Below are positions 48,183-59,794 of a stretch of 64,000 nucleotides of DNA, piece after piece. The notes under the pieces are model-generated. The model had not been told where the DNA came from, made no database searches, and was given only the letters and a program-made list of their open reading frames with translations. Source of the DNA: Hymenolepis diminuta (taxonomy: Eukaryota; Platyhelminthes; Cestoda; Cyclophyllidea; Hymenolepididae); NCBI GenBank assembly GCA_900708905.1, contig CAADRB010000031.1, positions 414,051 to 478,050 on the forward strand, given 5' to 3'. The first letter of the stretch is position 1. Every line of letters begins with the position of its first letter. A program made the position numbers and the translations under genes.

Positions 48183-48829
48183 CTGATACTTTATAAAATG
48201 TCGCATTTTTCAAAGTTATTTATTTAATTCTTGCATAATTAAACAAATTTTTCTGTCATCAACCTGATTAAGATCTTGTTCCGATCATATCGACTCAAGA
48301 GCTTTTGAAAGGAGACCCCAAATTAAATTATTACTCCATCATAAGCAACGATTTTCGACATTTCACAACATAAATGCATCATTAATTTTTTATTAAAACT
48401 GAAAATTATGATCCCTGTTTAGGGCACAAACAGTTAATAAACAATGTATTGCACGAAAAATGTAAGTTTCTAATATTTCTTACATTAATTTTAGAGGTAA
48501 CACAAGGAGCTACTGGATTTGTCTAACTCAAAATCCGTGTTCTTGATTACTCATTTGAGCGAAATCAAGAGAATCAAATGGTTAATAAACGTATAGAGAG
48601 TTTTGAGGATCTACTTGTGTCTGTTCCAATGGAAGCAAGTTAATGAGAGAATAAATATAACGCAAAGAAAAAAATCGTAATTAAGGCCATTATCAGAGAA
48701 TCTTTAATGTTAATTTATTATTTTGCGTAGATTTGCAGTGTATAAACTGTAAAATCTTTCCTAACTGAATTCTAGCTAATTGCGTTGTGCTTAAAATAAG
48801 TTCATTGGTCACATCTACCGACCGATAGC

Positions 48830-49560
48830 AGCAAGGATGTGCAAATGAGTGAAAGCAGTGTAGCCTTTCACCCAGTAAACAGGCCCTGAATATTTTGGAC
48901 ATGAACTCAACCAGAAGAAGGCAGAATCATTTCATGAAAATTAAGTTTTGGAACTGTTTGATACTTTACTATGAATTAGGTCCATCAGTAAAAGGTTGAC
49001 AAACAGTGTCTTCAGTGTTTACGCAAGTTAAGATCCCCAATACAATAACGTTATAAATAATATATTTAGTTGCCTTCTTTCCCTTTTTATTGCTTAATAA
49101 ATTACTTTGCAGTTTTGCGTGTCTAAATGTTATCCCAATATTATTCTTTTCAAATGTTTCCGATTTTCAAAAGATAAAACGAAAGATAATAGTTTTAATA
49201 ATTTATTATGCACTCATAACACATTGACGCTCAATAATGTCAAATAACTGACCCCATATTTTCCATGCATTTCATATAAAAATTGTGCAGCATATGAATG
49301 ATCCCTTTAGTTAGTCCCAGTCATTTCTTCACACGACATGTGAAATGATGATTTCAAAGTTTTTTCCAGAATCAAGAGGCCCGACTCAGTCATATGTTAG
49401 ATCCTTTGCAGAAAATGTGTTCCTTGTACATGATTCCTTCAATTTTCAGATTTTACCAACGGGCATAGAAATTTGGTACTTATTTGACAGAATCCCGTTC
49501 ACCTATTTAGTAAAATGAAATGATCAAAGAACTGAACACCAGTGAGCTCTACTAGGCTAA
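48830..49560. repeat. Diverged tandem duplication, unit 1
   Basis: Shares ordered blocks with 49765-50465, about 900-930 bp downstream and in the same orientation: GAAAGCAGTGTAGCCTTTC, a GGTCCATCAGTAAAAG region, GTCCCAGTCATTTCTTCACA, CATGTGAAATGATGATT and CAGTGAGCTCTACTAGGCTA. Divergence is high and no ORF is conserved, so it is probably an old non-coding duplication or two copies of an unknown element. Confidence 0.55.
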
Positions 49561-49764
49561 AATATTGTAAGGTGATCTTTTGCTGCTATGTTAGCCAAAA
49601 GAGGAAAAAATCTAACCAATTTATACCAACAAACGGACATTTAACTCTGAGAATTGAAGTGACAGTACCACTTAATGATTGTCAATTTCATTAGTTCTTA
49701 TATTTTTTTTCTTGTTAAGGCAAATTTAACCGACTGCCACGTATTTTATTTATCTGCCTATAAA

Positions 49765-50465
49765 AGGATGCGAATGAACGAAAGTAGCGTAATCTTTCGA
49801 CTAGTAAAGAAGCGCCCATTCGGGAATGAAAAAATCAACCATTGAAAAGTGAGCTTTGAAACATTTGGATATTGCAATATAAACTATGTCCATCAGGAGA
49901 AATTTGAAAGGATTGTACTTCCAGATATAAAGGGGCAGAATCCCTAACTCCCTGATATTATAAATAGTTCCTACGTTTTTATTAATAGACTTCTGTACAA
50001 TTTTGGTTATTTAAATGCTCTCTCTAGATTAGACTTTGTAAATTATTGGATTTTCATACAATTATAATAAAAAGATAAATTGTAATAACTTGTTCTGCCT
50101 TGATTACACTTGAAAGCCTAATGATATCAAATAAATGATCCCTCCTTTTTATTCACTTGAATATGGATATGAATGATCTTTCAATTTGGTCTCAGTCACT
50201 CGTTTCACACGGCATGTGAAGCGATGATTGCAAAGTTCATTCAAAGATCAAAGGGCATGACCCATTGAAAATCACCATGTTTGAGTTCCTAGCACATGAT
50301 GTCCCAGACTTTGGGACGTTTTGTTATCAAGAAAATAAAATGGGCAGAATTTAATTTAATATTTAATGGGCAGAGTTTCATTCGTCTACAGTATGCAATT
50401 GTAGTAATGGTAGAATAAAAGTCACCGTGGGTAAACCCTAGTGATCTCTGCTATATTAAAATTTT
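49765..50465. repeat. Diverged tandem duplication, unit 2
   Basis: Counterpart of unit 1: GAAAGTAGCGTAATCTTTC, ATGTCCATCAGGAG, GTCTCAGTCACTCGTTTCAC, CATGTGAAGCGATGATTG and CTAGTGATCTCTGCTA in the same order. Small indels account for the changing offset between blocks. Confidence 0.55.
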
Positions 50466-51078
50466 CTAAGCCGATTTCATCCCACTTTCTTAACCCTTCG
50501 AAGAAACAATCTAAGGATGAGAGTGATGCCACCACCCAATCTCTCAAGTTTTGTCAATTTAGATGTACGCCTTCTTATGCTATTACATCAATTAGAACTG
50601 AGTTGTAAGATCTGACATTGGGAAATTGTTCATGAATGTAAGTCAGTGCACCAGAAAATCACGATTCGCTTCTGTTTTTATACTAGAGATATGATAGGCT
50701 AGCTCTATCTGAAAGCCTTTAAACATTTTGAGAAGCGACATTTTTTATGGAAATTGTATTCCTGACCGTTGTTTGGGTTTTGCTGAAATTTTGAAATGGA
50801 GATTGCTATCTCATAATTTACTGTTCACTCTTTGATAAAGAATACTTTGCAAAAGATTCTAATAATTTTAGCTCTTAATTTGTGTATCTTATTTCTTTAT
50901 AGAGAGACCTATTTGTTTTTGTTGAAATAATATATTTCTATATCGAACTTCAAAATGTCATTATTTACAGCCTGTTTGTCTCCCTTGTTTTTTGTCTAGA
51001 TATGAGAACTAAATTTTATCTATTTATAAATTATTTGACTCTTTATCTGGTTCAATCATGTGTTAGTTGCTTTTACTT
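50466..51078. other. Intergenic DNA
   Basis: No supported gene. A 30-40 codon plus frame near 50516-50610 is open but isolated. Confidence 0.4.
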
Positions 51079-51270
51079 TTAACCCAGAGACAATTTAGAC
51101 GTGTACTTTCCAACACCCATTTTGAGAAGAGGGGCAGCCTTTTTGAGAATTTCTAGCAAGAAACCGTAACCATTATAGTTATTCGTTTTGTCGCCTTGGT
51201 GCACACCGATGGACATTGAATCAATAACCTCTGATTTTGTAGACAAATTGAACAACTCCATCGCTATCAA
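51079..51270 (-). CDS. Small ORF or terminal exon, unknown
   Basis: From an internal Met the frame reads MELFNLSTKSEVIDSMSIGV, a polar turn, then an amphipathic basic stretch GFLLEILKKAAPLLKMGVGK and a Ser/Leu tail. An acceptor-like TTGATAG lies two bases before that ATG, so this is probably the last exon or whole CDS of a small gene (about 60 residues). No domain or TM segment is recognised. Balanced codon use makes chance less likely, but there is no second exon to confirm it. Confidence 0.4.
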   Translation of the reverse strand: MIAMELFNLSTKSEVIDSMSIGVHQGDKTNNYNGYGFLLEILKKAAPLLKMGVGKYTSKLSLG

Positions 51271-52249
51271 GTTATGAGAAAAATATTAGTTTGATTTCGC
51301 CATGTCAAGTTAACCAATAATGCTGAGATTTCATCTCGACTTGAGTATTCTCATAGAGATTAATAAATTCTAGCCCAATCGATATAATATGCAGATTTGT
51401 ATTCACCCGACGTCTTGATTTTTTACTCAAGCCCGATTATGTGTTCACCATTTTGGAAATTAAAAAAATACATTTTTATAACTAAAAGTTCAGTTTCAAG
51501 GGAGGGTAGACATAGTAAGGACTGAGTAAGGGAATCAGGAGAAACTCACTTCATCTAGGTTCCGGGATCCTGAGATCGACTGATTTTTTTTCAATTTAAA
51601 GTTAAGTGAACTTTTGTCATCTTCCCTGAACACCTCTATTTCAACTGATCGAAAACTAAACACAGATGTCACTAAGGCCGATCACTCGTAGCTCTCGTAT
51701 CCTGGTGTCATTCTCTAATTAATGAAAAATCTCTCGCACTTTATCAGGAAATCTGCCTAAAAGGGATTCTAATTGAATTATATATAAATATAGACATTTT
51801 ATTACTCGGTTGGTTATATGATGGCCAATTTTATAACTTATGATAAATCAAATATCCATCACATCCCTATGAAAGAAGTTTAAATATGTGTACAGAAAAG
51901 GACTCAAATATCTGGATTATCAGAACTCATATTTTATTCATTTAATAATTAATGTGGTATTTCAACTTTCGCTCAGACATTTAACTCTGTGATTTGTGCT
52001 TCCCAATTTGGGCATTCTAAATTTTATATCTGATCACATTCTTCTTGCTCTGCTTTGTTTTTGATCTTTTCACATTTTAGTATTAACATTTCTAACTACA
52101 TCCGAATTTTCTTCTTCCTTCGTGGTGGCTGCTGTTTGCTCCATTATTTGGTGACTATGACGGCCAGTTAGTTTGATAAACTAGTTAGATGTTCCTGTTA
52201 AACACCATTCAACTCAAACAAAGAAATGCAAGCTGCTGCCAGCCTATGA
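51271..52249. other. Intergenic DNA
   Basis: AT-rich spacer. No gene recognised. Upstream exons of the 51.1-kb gene may be hidden here. Confidence 0.4.
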
Positions 52250-52545
52250 CTATGAAAACCTCAGCCTTTTTGACGAAAATGGAAATCGGTTGCCAACTAA
52301 ATATTAAAACTTAGGTAGGAAGAAGTTTTTTAATGTCGTTCTTGCTCTACTGTACGATATCCGCGACATATTTGGGAATCTGGTGCTTCAATGATCGAAG
52401 GAGAATTCCTATAAAGTTCCCACAAGTGAAATTCTCTATGGAACTGGCTTCCCAAACCTTGGCCTCTACAGCGTGCATTTAAAGAAATGTAGGATATCGG
52501 AAATCATCTGACCTCCTTCAAAGTATACAGAATCTGGCATCAACA

Positions 52546-52830
52546 TTGCATTTTCACCACTCTATCAAGAAAGAGATGTTTATGCAGAAATTGCATATCG
52601 ATGAGGCAGCCACCCTAGCTGAATATTTGGAAGAAATAACCATTGAGCAACAAGCACGTTCTGCAGGAAAAAATAATGGGAGAACGAGCATTGGCACTCA
52701 ATATTCGTCAAATCAAAATGCTCTCAAAAAATCAGCTTTACAAGAATTACAGCAGCAAATACTAGACCTCATGGCTGAAATGATTGGGCATCAAAAATCT
52801 AGAACAGGGGAATCGAAGTCCAAACACTAG
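52546..52830 (+). pseudogene. Possible retrotransposon gag fragment
   Basis: A 94-codon frame. KEMFMQKLHIDEAATLAEYL followed by EEITIEQQ resembles the gypsy gag C-terminal pattern in which an LFLQRLP motif is followed by a conserved helix with LAEMAD. The end is a charged coiled coil (LQELQQQILDLMAEM) and a basic Ser/Arg tail, as gag proteins often have. Upstream to about 52300 the same frame is broken. No protease or RT follows within view. The assignment is tentative. Confidence 0.35.
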
Positions 52831-53525
52831 AAATCTTAGCGTCAAAAAACTATCATCTTCAGTATCTTTCAAATTGTCTAATCTTGTGGCTGAAGCACAA
52901 TACAAATACAGCTGAGACAACCATTATCGATGAATCCGTAATCTTGTGAACCAATCAAGACAATGGTATCAGCTGTTCAAATAAGACCATCACCATCGGT
53001 TAATTTATGTCTTTCGTTTCCTCTACACATTTCATACACCGTAGGGAATAAAATATCTAAAATATCTTTTAAAATGAATATAAATATCACTGATTATCGG
53101 ATTACTCCAGTCTTGACTTAACTGTAGATTTTATTTTATATGCTAAAGTCTATTTATCTATTTAACTATCCATCTATTTTATTGAAAGATCAAGATATCT
53201 TTAAACCGAGCTACTAAAAATGAATTTCTTTAATACGCATTAGCAAAATATATACTCTAGCATTCAATAGAAATGCTCTAAAATTTAGTTAATGGTTAGA
53301 AAAAACAGAAGATTATATCGTTTTTGTCTATTTAACAGATAATCATACGCTATTGCAATATTTATTATATGGAAATGAAATGGATTGAAGTTAAATTAAT
53401 CATCAAAAAGATGGGCGAAAATTTTAATATTAGGATTTTTTTCATACATGGCTGAAAATAATTCATGGATTGTCTCTTGTTTTAAATTGGAAAAGTCAGA
53501 ACTCTTGAGACAGTTGATAAACTTG
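52831..53525. other. 3' flank of the first secreted gene
   Basis: AT-rich, no gene seen. It would contain the 3' UTR and polyadenylation signals of the minus-strand gene ending at 53526. Confidence 0.45.
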
Positions 53526-54461
53526 TCACTGAATAATGCTATCTAGCATTTTATCGATCTTACTCCGGTTTATCTTTTCCAGAATTTTTGTAATGTCGGG
53601 TAATTTCTCAGACATCTTTTTAAGCCCTCTTGTTGTGTCTTCCGATTCATCATCAACATATTCGGCCATTTTAACAAAATCTGACGTCTCCGCTACGGTC
53701 TCAGGAAGGAACACTGGGATATCTGGAATTTGAATACATGGTATGTAGCATGGCAGTGAATTTGTAATAATTTCTGCATGTTCACTTGGAATACTTTGTA
53801 AGAACTCACAAAGATAAGGGATCTTGGACATAATAGCATACTGCGTTTCAGGATCCATTAGAACGATATACTCAATCACGTAGGGGGCATTAAAGAACAC
53901 GTATTCCAAAGTGTGTGGATTCATAGCAGCTAGCAATGAAGGCAAGTTGCAACTGTTTATAATTATATAATGCAGCATATCAACATCAATACCACAGAGG
54001 AAGTCAGCATATTCAATTGGAATATTAGGCGAAGTAAAGTAGATGATATCTTCAATATATTTCATCTCTTCTTCAACTTTTAACTCTTCATATCGCATGA
54101 TAGCATATGGTATATTTGGCTCCAGTCTCGTAAAGGTTCTCATAGACATATTTTTCATAACTGCCATCAGGGCATCGTCGTCCAAGTAGTAAAGAAACTC
54201 ATCCGGATTCACGATCTTTTGAAAGACTTTCGAGATCATGTACTTGTCCATTTTAAGAAAAACCTCGTTTAAATTGGATAAATTTATCACCATATCGGTA
54301 AAAGCATCGTTATCCATTTTTTCATTGATACCGCACACTATTTCTCTCATGCTGCTCATATAGGCAGTGTGCTCTGAAGAGATTTCCTCAGCAGCATAAT
54401 CTGATGAGTAGCCAAGTTGAGAGATAAGAAGTAAAAGCGTTATAACAATCTGTACTTTCAT
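53526..54461 (-). CDS. Secreted helical-repeat protein A
   Basis: Single-exon gene, 311 residues. An in-frame Met lies 28 codons further upstream, but the Met at 54459-54461 is preferred because it begins a clean signal peptide (KVQIVITLLLLISQLGYSS). The mature part has no TM segment and is built of short helical units with a period near 22 residues. Units often start with acidic or Pro turns such as MNP (180-182) and MDP (202-204) and end -L..IP. The segment NIPIEYADFLCGI to LPCYIPC (about 146-242) matches protein B at 58769-59794, including IPI-x-YAD, IPY-x-CE-x-LQSI and a following HAE/DAE-x-I. The C-terminus is charged (RGLKKMSEKLPDITKILEKI). A TATAAAAC element is at 54494-54501. It resembles no enzyme family I know. 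The repeat rhythm recalls the MgtE/FliG-type superhelix, but only in pattern. Confidence 0.8.
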   Translation of the reverse strand: MKVQIVITLLLLISQLGYSSDYAAEEISSEHTAYMSSMREIVCGINEKMDNDAFTDMVINLSNLNEVFLKMDKYMISKVFQKIVNPDEFLYYLDDDALMAVMKNMSMRTFTRLEPNIPYAIMRYEELKVEEEMKYIEDIIYFTSPNIPIEYADFLCGIDVDMLHYIIINSCNLPSLLAAMNPHTLEYVFFNAPYVIEYIVLMDPETQYAIMSKIPYLCEFLQSIPSEHAEIITNSLPCYIPCIQIPDIPVFLPETVAETSDFVKMAEYVDDESEDTTRGLKKMSEKLPDITKILEKINRSKIDKMLDSIIQ

Positions 54462-55605
54462 GATTGAATACAAATAGATATAAAAGTCCACTGTTTTATA
54501 GAGTAGGCAAAGTGGGGGATTATTGGTTAATCCGCACTTGCCCATTCTTCTTTATAATTGGTCAGTTTAGCGACAGTGAATTCGCCAGTTGATGGGACTT
54601 ATAGATGAGATGGATAAGTAGTTATAAAAAAACATAAAGAAACAACCAAATCAGATAACTGATCAATTTTCAAAATATTCGTTTGAAGAGTGTTAGAAGA
54701 AATGATAATTATTTTCCTCCCATTCTCAATATTTCTTCTATGAACAAAAGTGTAATTTGTTTCTCCACTTCCCCACTGATAAATGACATTTAATAATTAT
54801 ACTTATTTGTTTAAGCCGATACTGATGGAGAGGGAGTTTCGTTAATGCATTCGTGTTGACTGTAACGTGTCTTGTGATCTCCCGCGGGTTACTGGCTTCT
54901 GCGTTAAGTTGCTACATTGCCGAGATTTCTAGATTGTTAGCTCTGCTAGATTACTATCCGAACTCCTAGATGGTTACGTTATAGCAAATAGGCAATAAAT
55001 ATTCTTGTTTTCTAATCAAAACTTGCTTACTGAATAAAATCCCTGATGCTCGTTAATTTTTAAACTACTCGGTCTATTAAAAGGCCACGTAATTTTTAAA
55101 TCATTTTACTATATTAATATTTTAAGAGTAAAAATCGCTAAAGTTAAGAGTTTATTAATTGTATAAATATGTATAAAACTTCTATACAATCTTATTTCTG
55201 GACAAAAAACAGCATTTCAGCATATGTAGTTTAAGGTTCAGTCTTATTCACTTTTTGGGTTAAATTAAGAAATAAATGTACTCATTCCACATAATTGTTG
55301 GATGCTTTACGATTGTTATTACAAATAACAGTAAAAAAATAAAATTTAATCACAGGAAACCATTCTAACAAGTGAAAGTGCTCACAATACGGCATCTTTA
55401 AGTTAAGACATCAGCAATTCGACTCCAGGTTTTATCCATGGGATAAATCTCGTAGATGATAATGCCACACCACTCCAGATAACTAGGGATAGAAATATTA
55501 ACATCAGTGCATGGGAATACATAAAATTTAAACGTCCGACAAATTCAATACTAAATATATATTTTCCCAAAGTTCACACACTGAAAGATAATCATTATTG
55601 TGAGA
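54462..55605. other. Intergenic DNA up to the first direct repeat
   Basis: Promoter-side flank of secreted protein A, followed by AT-rich DNA with no gene seen. Confidence 0.45.
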
Positions 55606-57064
55606 ATCGTCCATAAGACCACTTTGCATTGTACGTATTGCTGATGCATACTTTCCGAGTAGATCTAAATAGTACATTCGTGCGGTGTTTTAGCATTAAC
55701 AGTTAACTCTGTGATGAACGGCCGTCAAGTAAAGTGCTTAAAACTCCATATTTACGCAAGTAGTTGCCAAATGCTTCCTTGCCGTCCACAAGAACTGCAA
55801 TATAGATCTTGCGCTGTCGACATGACAACTTATAAACATGGAAGATCTCGGCATGACAGGATCGACCGGCGTTGGTCGATTGGTCCGATAGATGGCAAAT
55901 GACATTCCTCAACATGGGTCATGCCAGTCAATTGCCGTCTCTCAAACTAAGTTCCACAGAGGTCAAAATATATTTTACTATTATCTGCGGCTGTTAGTAA
56001 ATAACTGCCAAGGGTTTGAGGTGAACGCAAATCAGATCCTGACGGAGTCCATGCTTTGTCTCGGGATGAGCAATTTCTGCAAATGGTAACTAAGTAACAC
56101 ATCATTCTAATCAATATGCTTGCGCATCCCGCTATTGACAGTCTGGACACAAATAGCCCTTTCAAGGAATTATTTAATCACTCTGGACCTTTCCATTAGA
56201 CTACAGTTTATATTTTAGCAATATTTTATTATGTCGTGACATTTTGTGGATTGATCGCATATTTCGAAGTACTTCACGAAGGACAAATCAGTGAAAATCC
56301 CATTTAAATATCAAACTATCAGCAGTAGGTTAGTAGAATCGGAAATTGTGCAGTGGTTCACTAGGCAAAGTGACCATGTAATTAACAGTTTCATGTTTTG
56401 GTGGGTTTTGGTTACTTTTGACCGAAATTGCTCACTACTATCATAAGATATTTAGGCGGAGAAGCAACATAACTCCACTTAGCCGCAAACCTGCTCTTGG
56501 TCGCCAACACAGCAATACCGCTAGGTGCTCACCAGGGCAACACCATGGCTTCAGTTGGTCAAAAACCATTTTTGGGTATCCATGTCCACGCATCCACTAA
56601 TCACATCATCTAAAGCTGGTAAACATGAGGTAGGCGATAGGAGGGCGAAATAATGCCTTGCCGTACACTACCCGTTTAATATCGATTGCAGCCCTAAGCT
56701 ACCGGAGCAATGATGCGAACTCCATGTCATCAGTATGGTAGGTAACATCAGGGCAGGTCATGGCCAAGGTGAGGCCAACCGCCATTCATCGATGAATCCA
56801 TTATCTGAAAATTCATATTCAGTCATATTGGACATGAATGTCCGATACTAGCAATAAATTGTTCAATCTTATATGGCGAAACACAGCAAAATTAAAAGGG
56901 AATAAACATATTCCAAATCATGTCGTTAAATGACTCCTAACGACTACACCTTTGTCTTACCTCCACTCCGTTGTCTGAGTAACTGCAGCCTCTTAAAAGT
57001 GTAGAAAAATTCAAGTTTTTATCAGAGCGGTTCTTGCCTACAATATACGCAAGTCTTGAATGAA

Positions 57065-57145
57065 ATGAGCAGTAAAAATAAGCGTTGTTGCATTGGGGGT
57101 TGCAAAATGAAGACGCACGAAATCAAATTGAGCGAATTTCATTAG
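57065..57145 (+). other. Short ORF with THAP-like start, in repeat copy 1
   Basis: 26 codons, KNKRCCIGGCKMKTHEIKLS then EFH and a stop. The C-x3-C spacing followed by SEFH recalls the start of a THAP zinc finger (C-x2-4-C .. SFH-FP), a domain found in P-type transposases. It stops before the rest of the domain, so it is at best a relic. The same ORF occurs in copy 2 at 62406-62486. Confidence 0.25.
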
Positions 57146-57787
57146 TTTGACAGCTGTTATGGCTCATTTTATGTGTCCCATAAATGTGATCTATTAATGA
57201 TTTGGGATACATTTATTACGATTTGCGGCGGTCGTGACCAGATTAACATGCTTGTCTGTTAAGTCAGAGGTTGGGGATTCAATGTCCATTGGTGAGCACT
57301 GGTTTAATCTGGCTAATAAATGGGTTGCAGTATGCGAGTTTCTCTTCAAGTTGGATCCATAATGCCATCTATCCACCATTAATGAGTGTTTGAATGCGCT
57401 TTCATTAATGGGCTTGGGGACGAGATATTGTTGTTTCTGAAACGTGATATAGGTGAATGCGGACTGCTATGTAATCATGGACGCTTTGATAAGCAAAAGG
57501 CGCATCCAAAGTAGACTAAGTCCAGAAATGCACACGACGACAATAAGGAAGAGCGTTTTAATTCCAACGTGGAGAGAACGTGAGAAGGTTATGCTGATTT
57601 CGCATAAATCGTTAAACCGCGCCTGCCCACTTTGCATTCTACTCGAATTCACATTCGGGCTTTGACCCTAACATATGACAGCCATTTAAGTCGGCACAGG
57701 TCAAAGGTCAGAGCATGATTTTATTACCGACAATAATGGACATCTATATTTTGGGCTATTTTTAACTCATGAAATTAGATTACAACA

Positions 57788-57910
57788 ATGGCAGCATGCA
57801 TGATCGAGGTCATGAGTTCAAATTACGATGATCCAGAACCAGAACAGGTTAACCAGAAGAAGGAACGAGAATCAACTTTGAATTCAAAGTCGACATCACT
57901 CATTCCTTGA
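57788..57910 (+). other. Short acidic ORF in repeat copy 1
   Basis: 40 codons containing SSNYDDPEPEQVNQKKERES. It is polar and protein-like but isolated, with no recognisable domain. Identical copy at 63129-63251 in the second repeat. Confidence 0.2.
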
Positions 57911-58281
57911 CTGACTTTATCACCGTTCTAAATAACACAGCAAGAGTGCTGTGGCTATGTACTAATGAAGAATATGAACTTCCATTAAACTGAACTTCCA
58001 TTTGTCAAATGACAAACAGTAGAAAAACTTGAATTTCGTGATAAAAAGCGCATTTGAGTCATGATTTAGTCATTCTGCTGGTCAACGGACTTCAGTAGGG
58101 TGTACTAAAATGTCAACGGCCAATATCACAAAATTCCGCACTTCATGTCAAAATCGGCTTGAGCGAGCCATTGCTAATGGTACGTTGAAGTCCATTGAGC
58201 GGAACCTAATTCTATGACTTAATTAAGGACCACTCAACAGTAACCGAACCACTAACGTGCCTTCTGCACGTCTATGCATTT

Positions 58282-58768
58282 TAAAGCTTGGACTTCCCTT
58301 GGGTTTACTTTTCAAGTTGCCCTATCTGCTTTGCCTGATCTCAGAGCTATTTGTCAGTATGCAACTGCTTTTTCCCTCCCTTCTTAAATAAAACCCCGCA
58401 TAATGTGTCATACTTTGTAACCCCCATTTTACTCACTCTCTTGTAGGTAACATTATGAGTTAGCAACTCCAACTATAGCTATCTGTCCACTTTATTCCAT
58501 TTAGGCTAATATCATCTCAGTCCATAAAGAAAGGTAGCAGTTATCCTACATAGTTCACTATGCTAAAAGGGTGGACTTCGTCTTACAGTAGTTTGTAGAA
58601 TGAACAACCCGCAGTTAATCTTCTACATAACAACCCTTCCCACTATCTCCATCCCACTCCCACTCCCCCTCCCACACCCGCATTATGAACATGCAAATTT
58701 GCCCGATAATACATTTATTTACAGATAAATGTGGTGACCACAATTAAAAAGGCCGCTGATTACGGAGC
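58282..58768. other. Spacer between repeat 1 and secreted gene B
   Basis: Unique sequence with a CT-rich run (CCCACTCCCACTCCCCCTCC near 58650-58675) just beyond the gene's 3' end. No gene. Confidence 0.5.
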
Positions 58769-59794
58769 TTAAGCAAAGAATTCAGCAAAAGCATTAATTG
58801 CCAAATTTTTCTTGCCCATGGTCTTTAGGAGCGCATGAAGAGTCTCAGTTTTCATTTGCACTAAATTGGGACTATCAAGGAACTTGATGAAATCTTCACC
58901 CAAACCATCGAATATCTTCTTGAGGTCGGAATGGATAATGCGCGCAGTATGTACTGCTTCAGGAATAGCCTTTGAGAGGAGAGCTCTGATCTGAGGCACC
59001 TTAGTAGCCATATAATCCAACTCCTCCTTTGTGAACACAGACTCAACATCAATAGGTGCTGTTGACGCAACTGTTTCAGAGACCTCAGGATTGGCAATTG
59101 TGCTTTCTGGCCCAGGGGTTGTCGTTGAAGAAGTCGTGGTGGTACCGGTGGCGGTGGTGGTGGTGGTGGTGGTTGTCTTTGGAAGGCAATGACTGAAGTA
59201 CCCTACTTTGCGAACAATCATCTCTGCATCTTCCCGTCTAATGCTCTGCAAATACTCACAAGGATAGGGAATTTGTTGGAAAACGGTGAGGATTACATCT
59301 GGATGCATTGGCGCCAACACTTCAGAGAAATCGGGCACACTAGAGACAATGTGTGCAAGTGTTTCTGTTTGAGCGGTTGCAACCAAAGAGGCGACATCAT
59401 GATGATGATGAATCACAAAGTTGACAAGAAGTGGATCCATGTGCATGAGCCAATCAGCATACCCGATCGGAATGTGCGGTAGCGTTTGGACGATAAGTTC
59501 AGCGTCTGATACTCCCTCGCATCCTTGCCCGATGAACATATCGGCGCCACATCCTTCGCATAAAATGCACTGCCCATCCACGAGTGGATCGCAAGTACAA
59601 CTGCATCCCATCTCCATTGGGAATGATGGCATTAATGGAATATCTTCTACATCAATTGTATCCTCCTCGATTTCGTAAATTTCATCAGTCGTTTCGACAA
59701 TGTCACCTTTTGAGAGACCGCCCAAGTGGACTCCGAACGACAAGCCGATCAGGCAGAAGAGAAGTAGAGACACAACGACAAATTTCACTCTCAT
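58769..59794 (-). CDS. Secreted Cys- and Thr-rich helical-repeat protein B
   Basis: Single exon, 341 residues, starting with a signal peptide (MRVKFVVVSLLLFCLIGLSF). After an acidic spacer comes a Cys cluster (Cys64, 66, 68, 76, 79, 82, 92) that could form disulphides or bind metal. Residues 103-203 carry helical repeats like protein A: IPIGYADWLMHMDP, APMHPDVILTVFQQIPY and CEYLQSIRREDAEMIV, period about 22. A Thr-rich stretch (207-227, encoded by a GGT/ACC microsatellite at about 59130-59175) is a likely O-glycosylated linker, followed by a helical C-terminal domain (FTKEELDYMATKVPQIRALL). It is probably a secreted, mucin-like glycoprotein. Paralogue of the gene at 53526-54461, same strand. 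A TTTCAG acceptor-like site ends 2 bases before the ATG. Function unknown. Confidence 0.85.
   Translation of the reverse strand: MRVKFVVVSLLLFCLIGLSFGVHLGGLSKGDIVETTDEIYEIEEDTIDVEDIPLMPSFPMEMGCSCTCDPLVDGQCILCEGCGADMFIGQGCEGVSDAELIVQTLPHIPIGYADWLMHMDPLLVNFVIHHHHDVASLVATAQTETLAHIVSSVPDFSEVLAPMHPDVILTVFQQIPYPCEYLQSIRREDAEMIVRKVGYFSHCLPKTTTTTTTTATGTTTTSSTTTPGPESTIANPEVSETVASTAPIDVESVFTKEELDYMATKVPQIRALLSKAIPEAVHTARIIHSDLKKIFDGLGEDFIKFLDSPNLVQMKTETLHALLKTMGKKNLAINAFAEFFA
59130..59175 (+). repeat. GGT-type microsatellite inside secreted gene B
   Basis: Trinucleotide run that encodes the poly-Thr linker of protein B on the minus strand. Such a tract is likely to vary in length between individuals. 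Confidence 0.85.

Larger units (their letters stand above)
55606..58281. repeat. Long direct repeat, copy 1 (2,676 bp)
   Basis: Appears identical base for base to 60947-63622 (offset 5,341), as far as reading by eye allows; every ORF in it is repeated without a change. Identity stops abruptly on both sides. At the left, ATCGTCCATAAGACC is shared but a one-base indel and mismatches precede it. At the right, identity ends after TCTATGCATTT. No TIR, LTR, poly-A tail or clear target-site duplication is visible. All ORFs inside are short. Two minor ones may be meaningful: 57065-57145 and 57788-57910. Confidence 0.95.

Noticed and set aside
54462..54545. 28-residue upstream extension of secreted protein A
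   Set aside because: It would place polar and aromatic residues before the signal peptide and overlaps the TATA-like element at 54494-54501. The internal Met gives a normal secreted start.
55703..57665. Several 60-72 codon ORFs inside the long direct repeat
   Set aside because: They overlap on both strands, none shows a domain, and their duplication only mirrors repeat identity rather than coding constraint.
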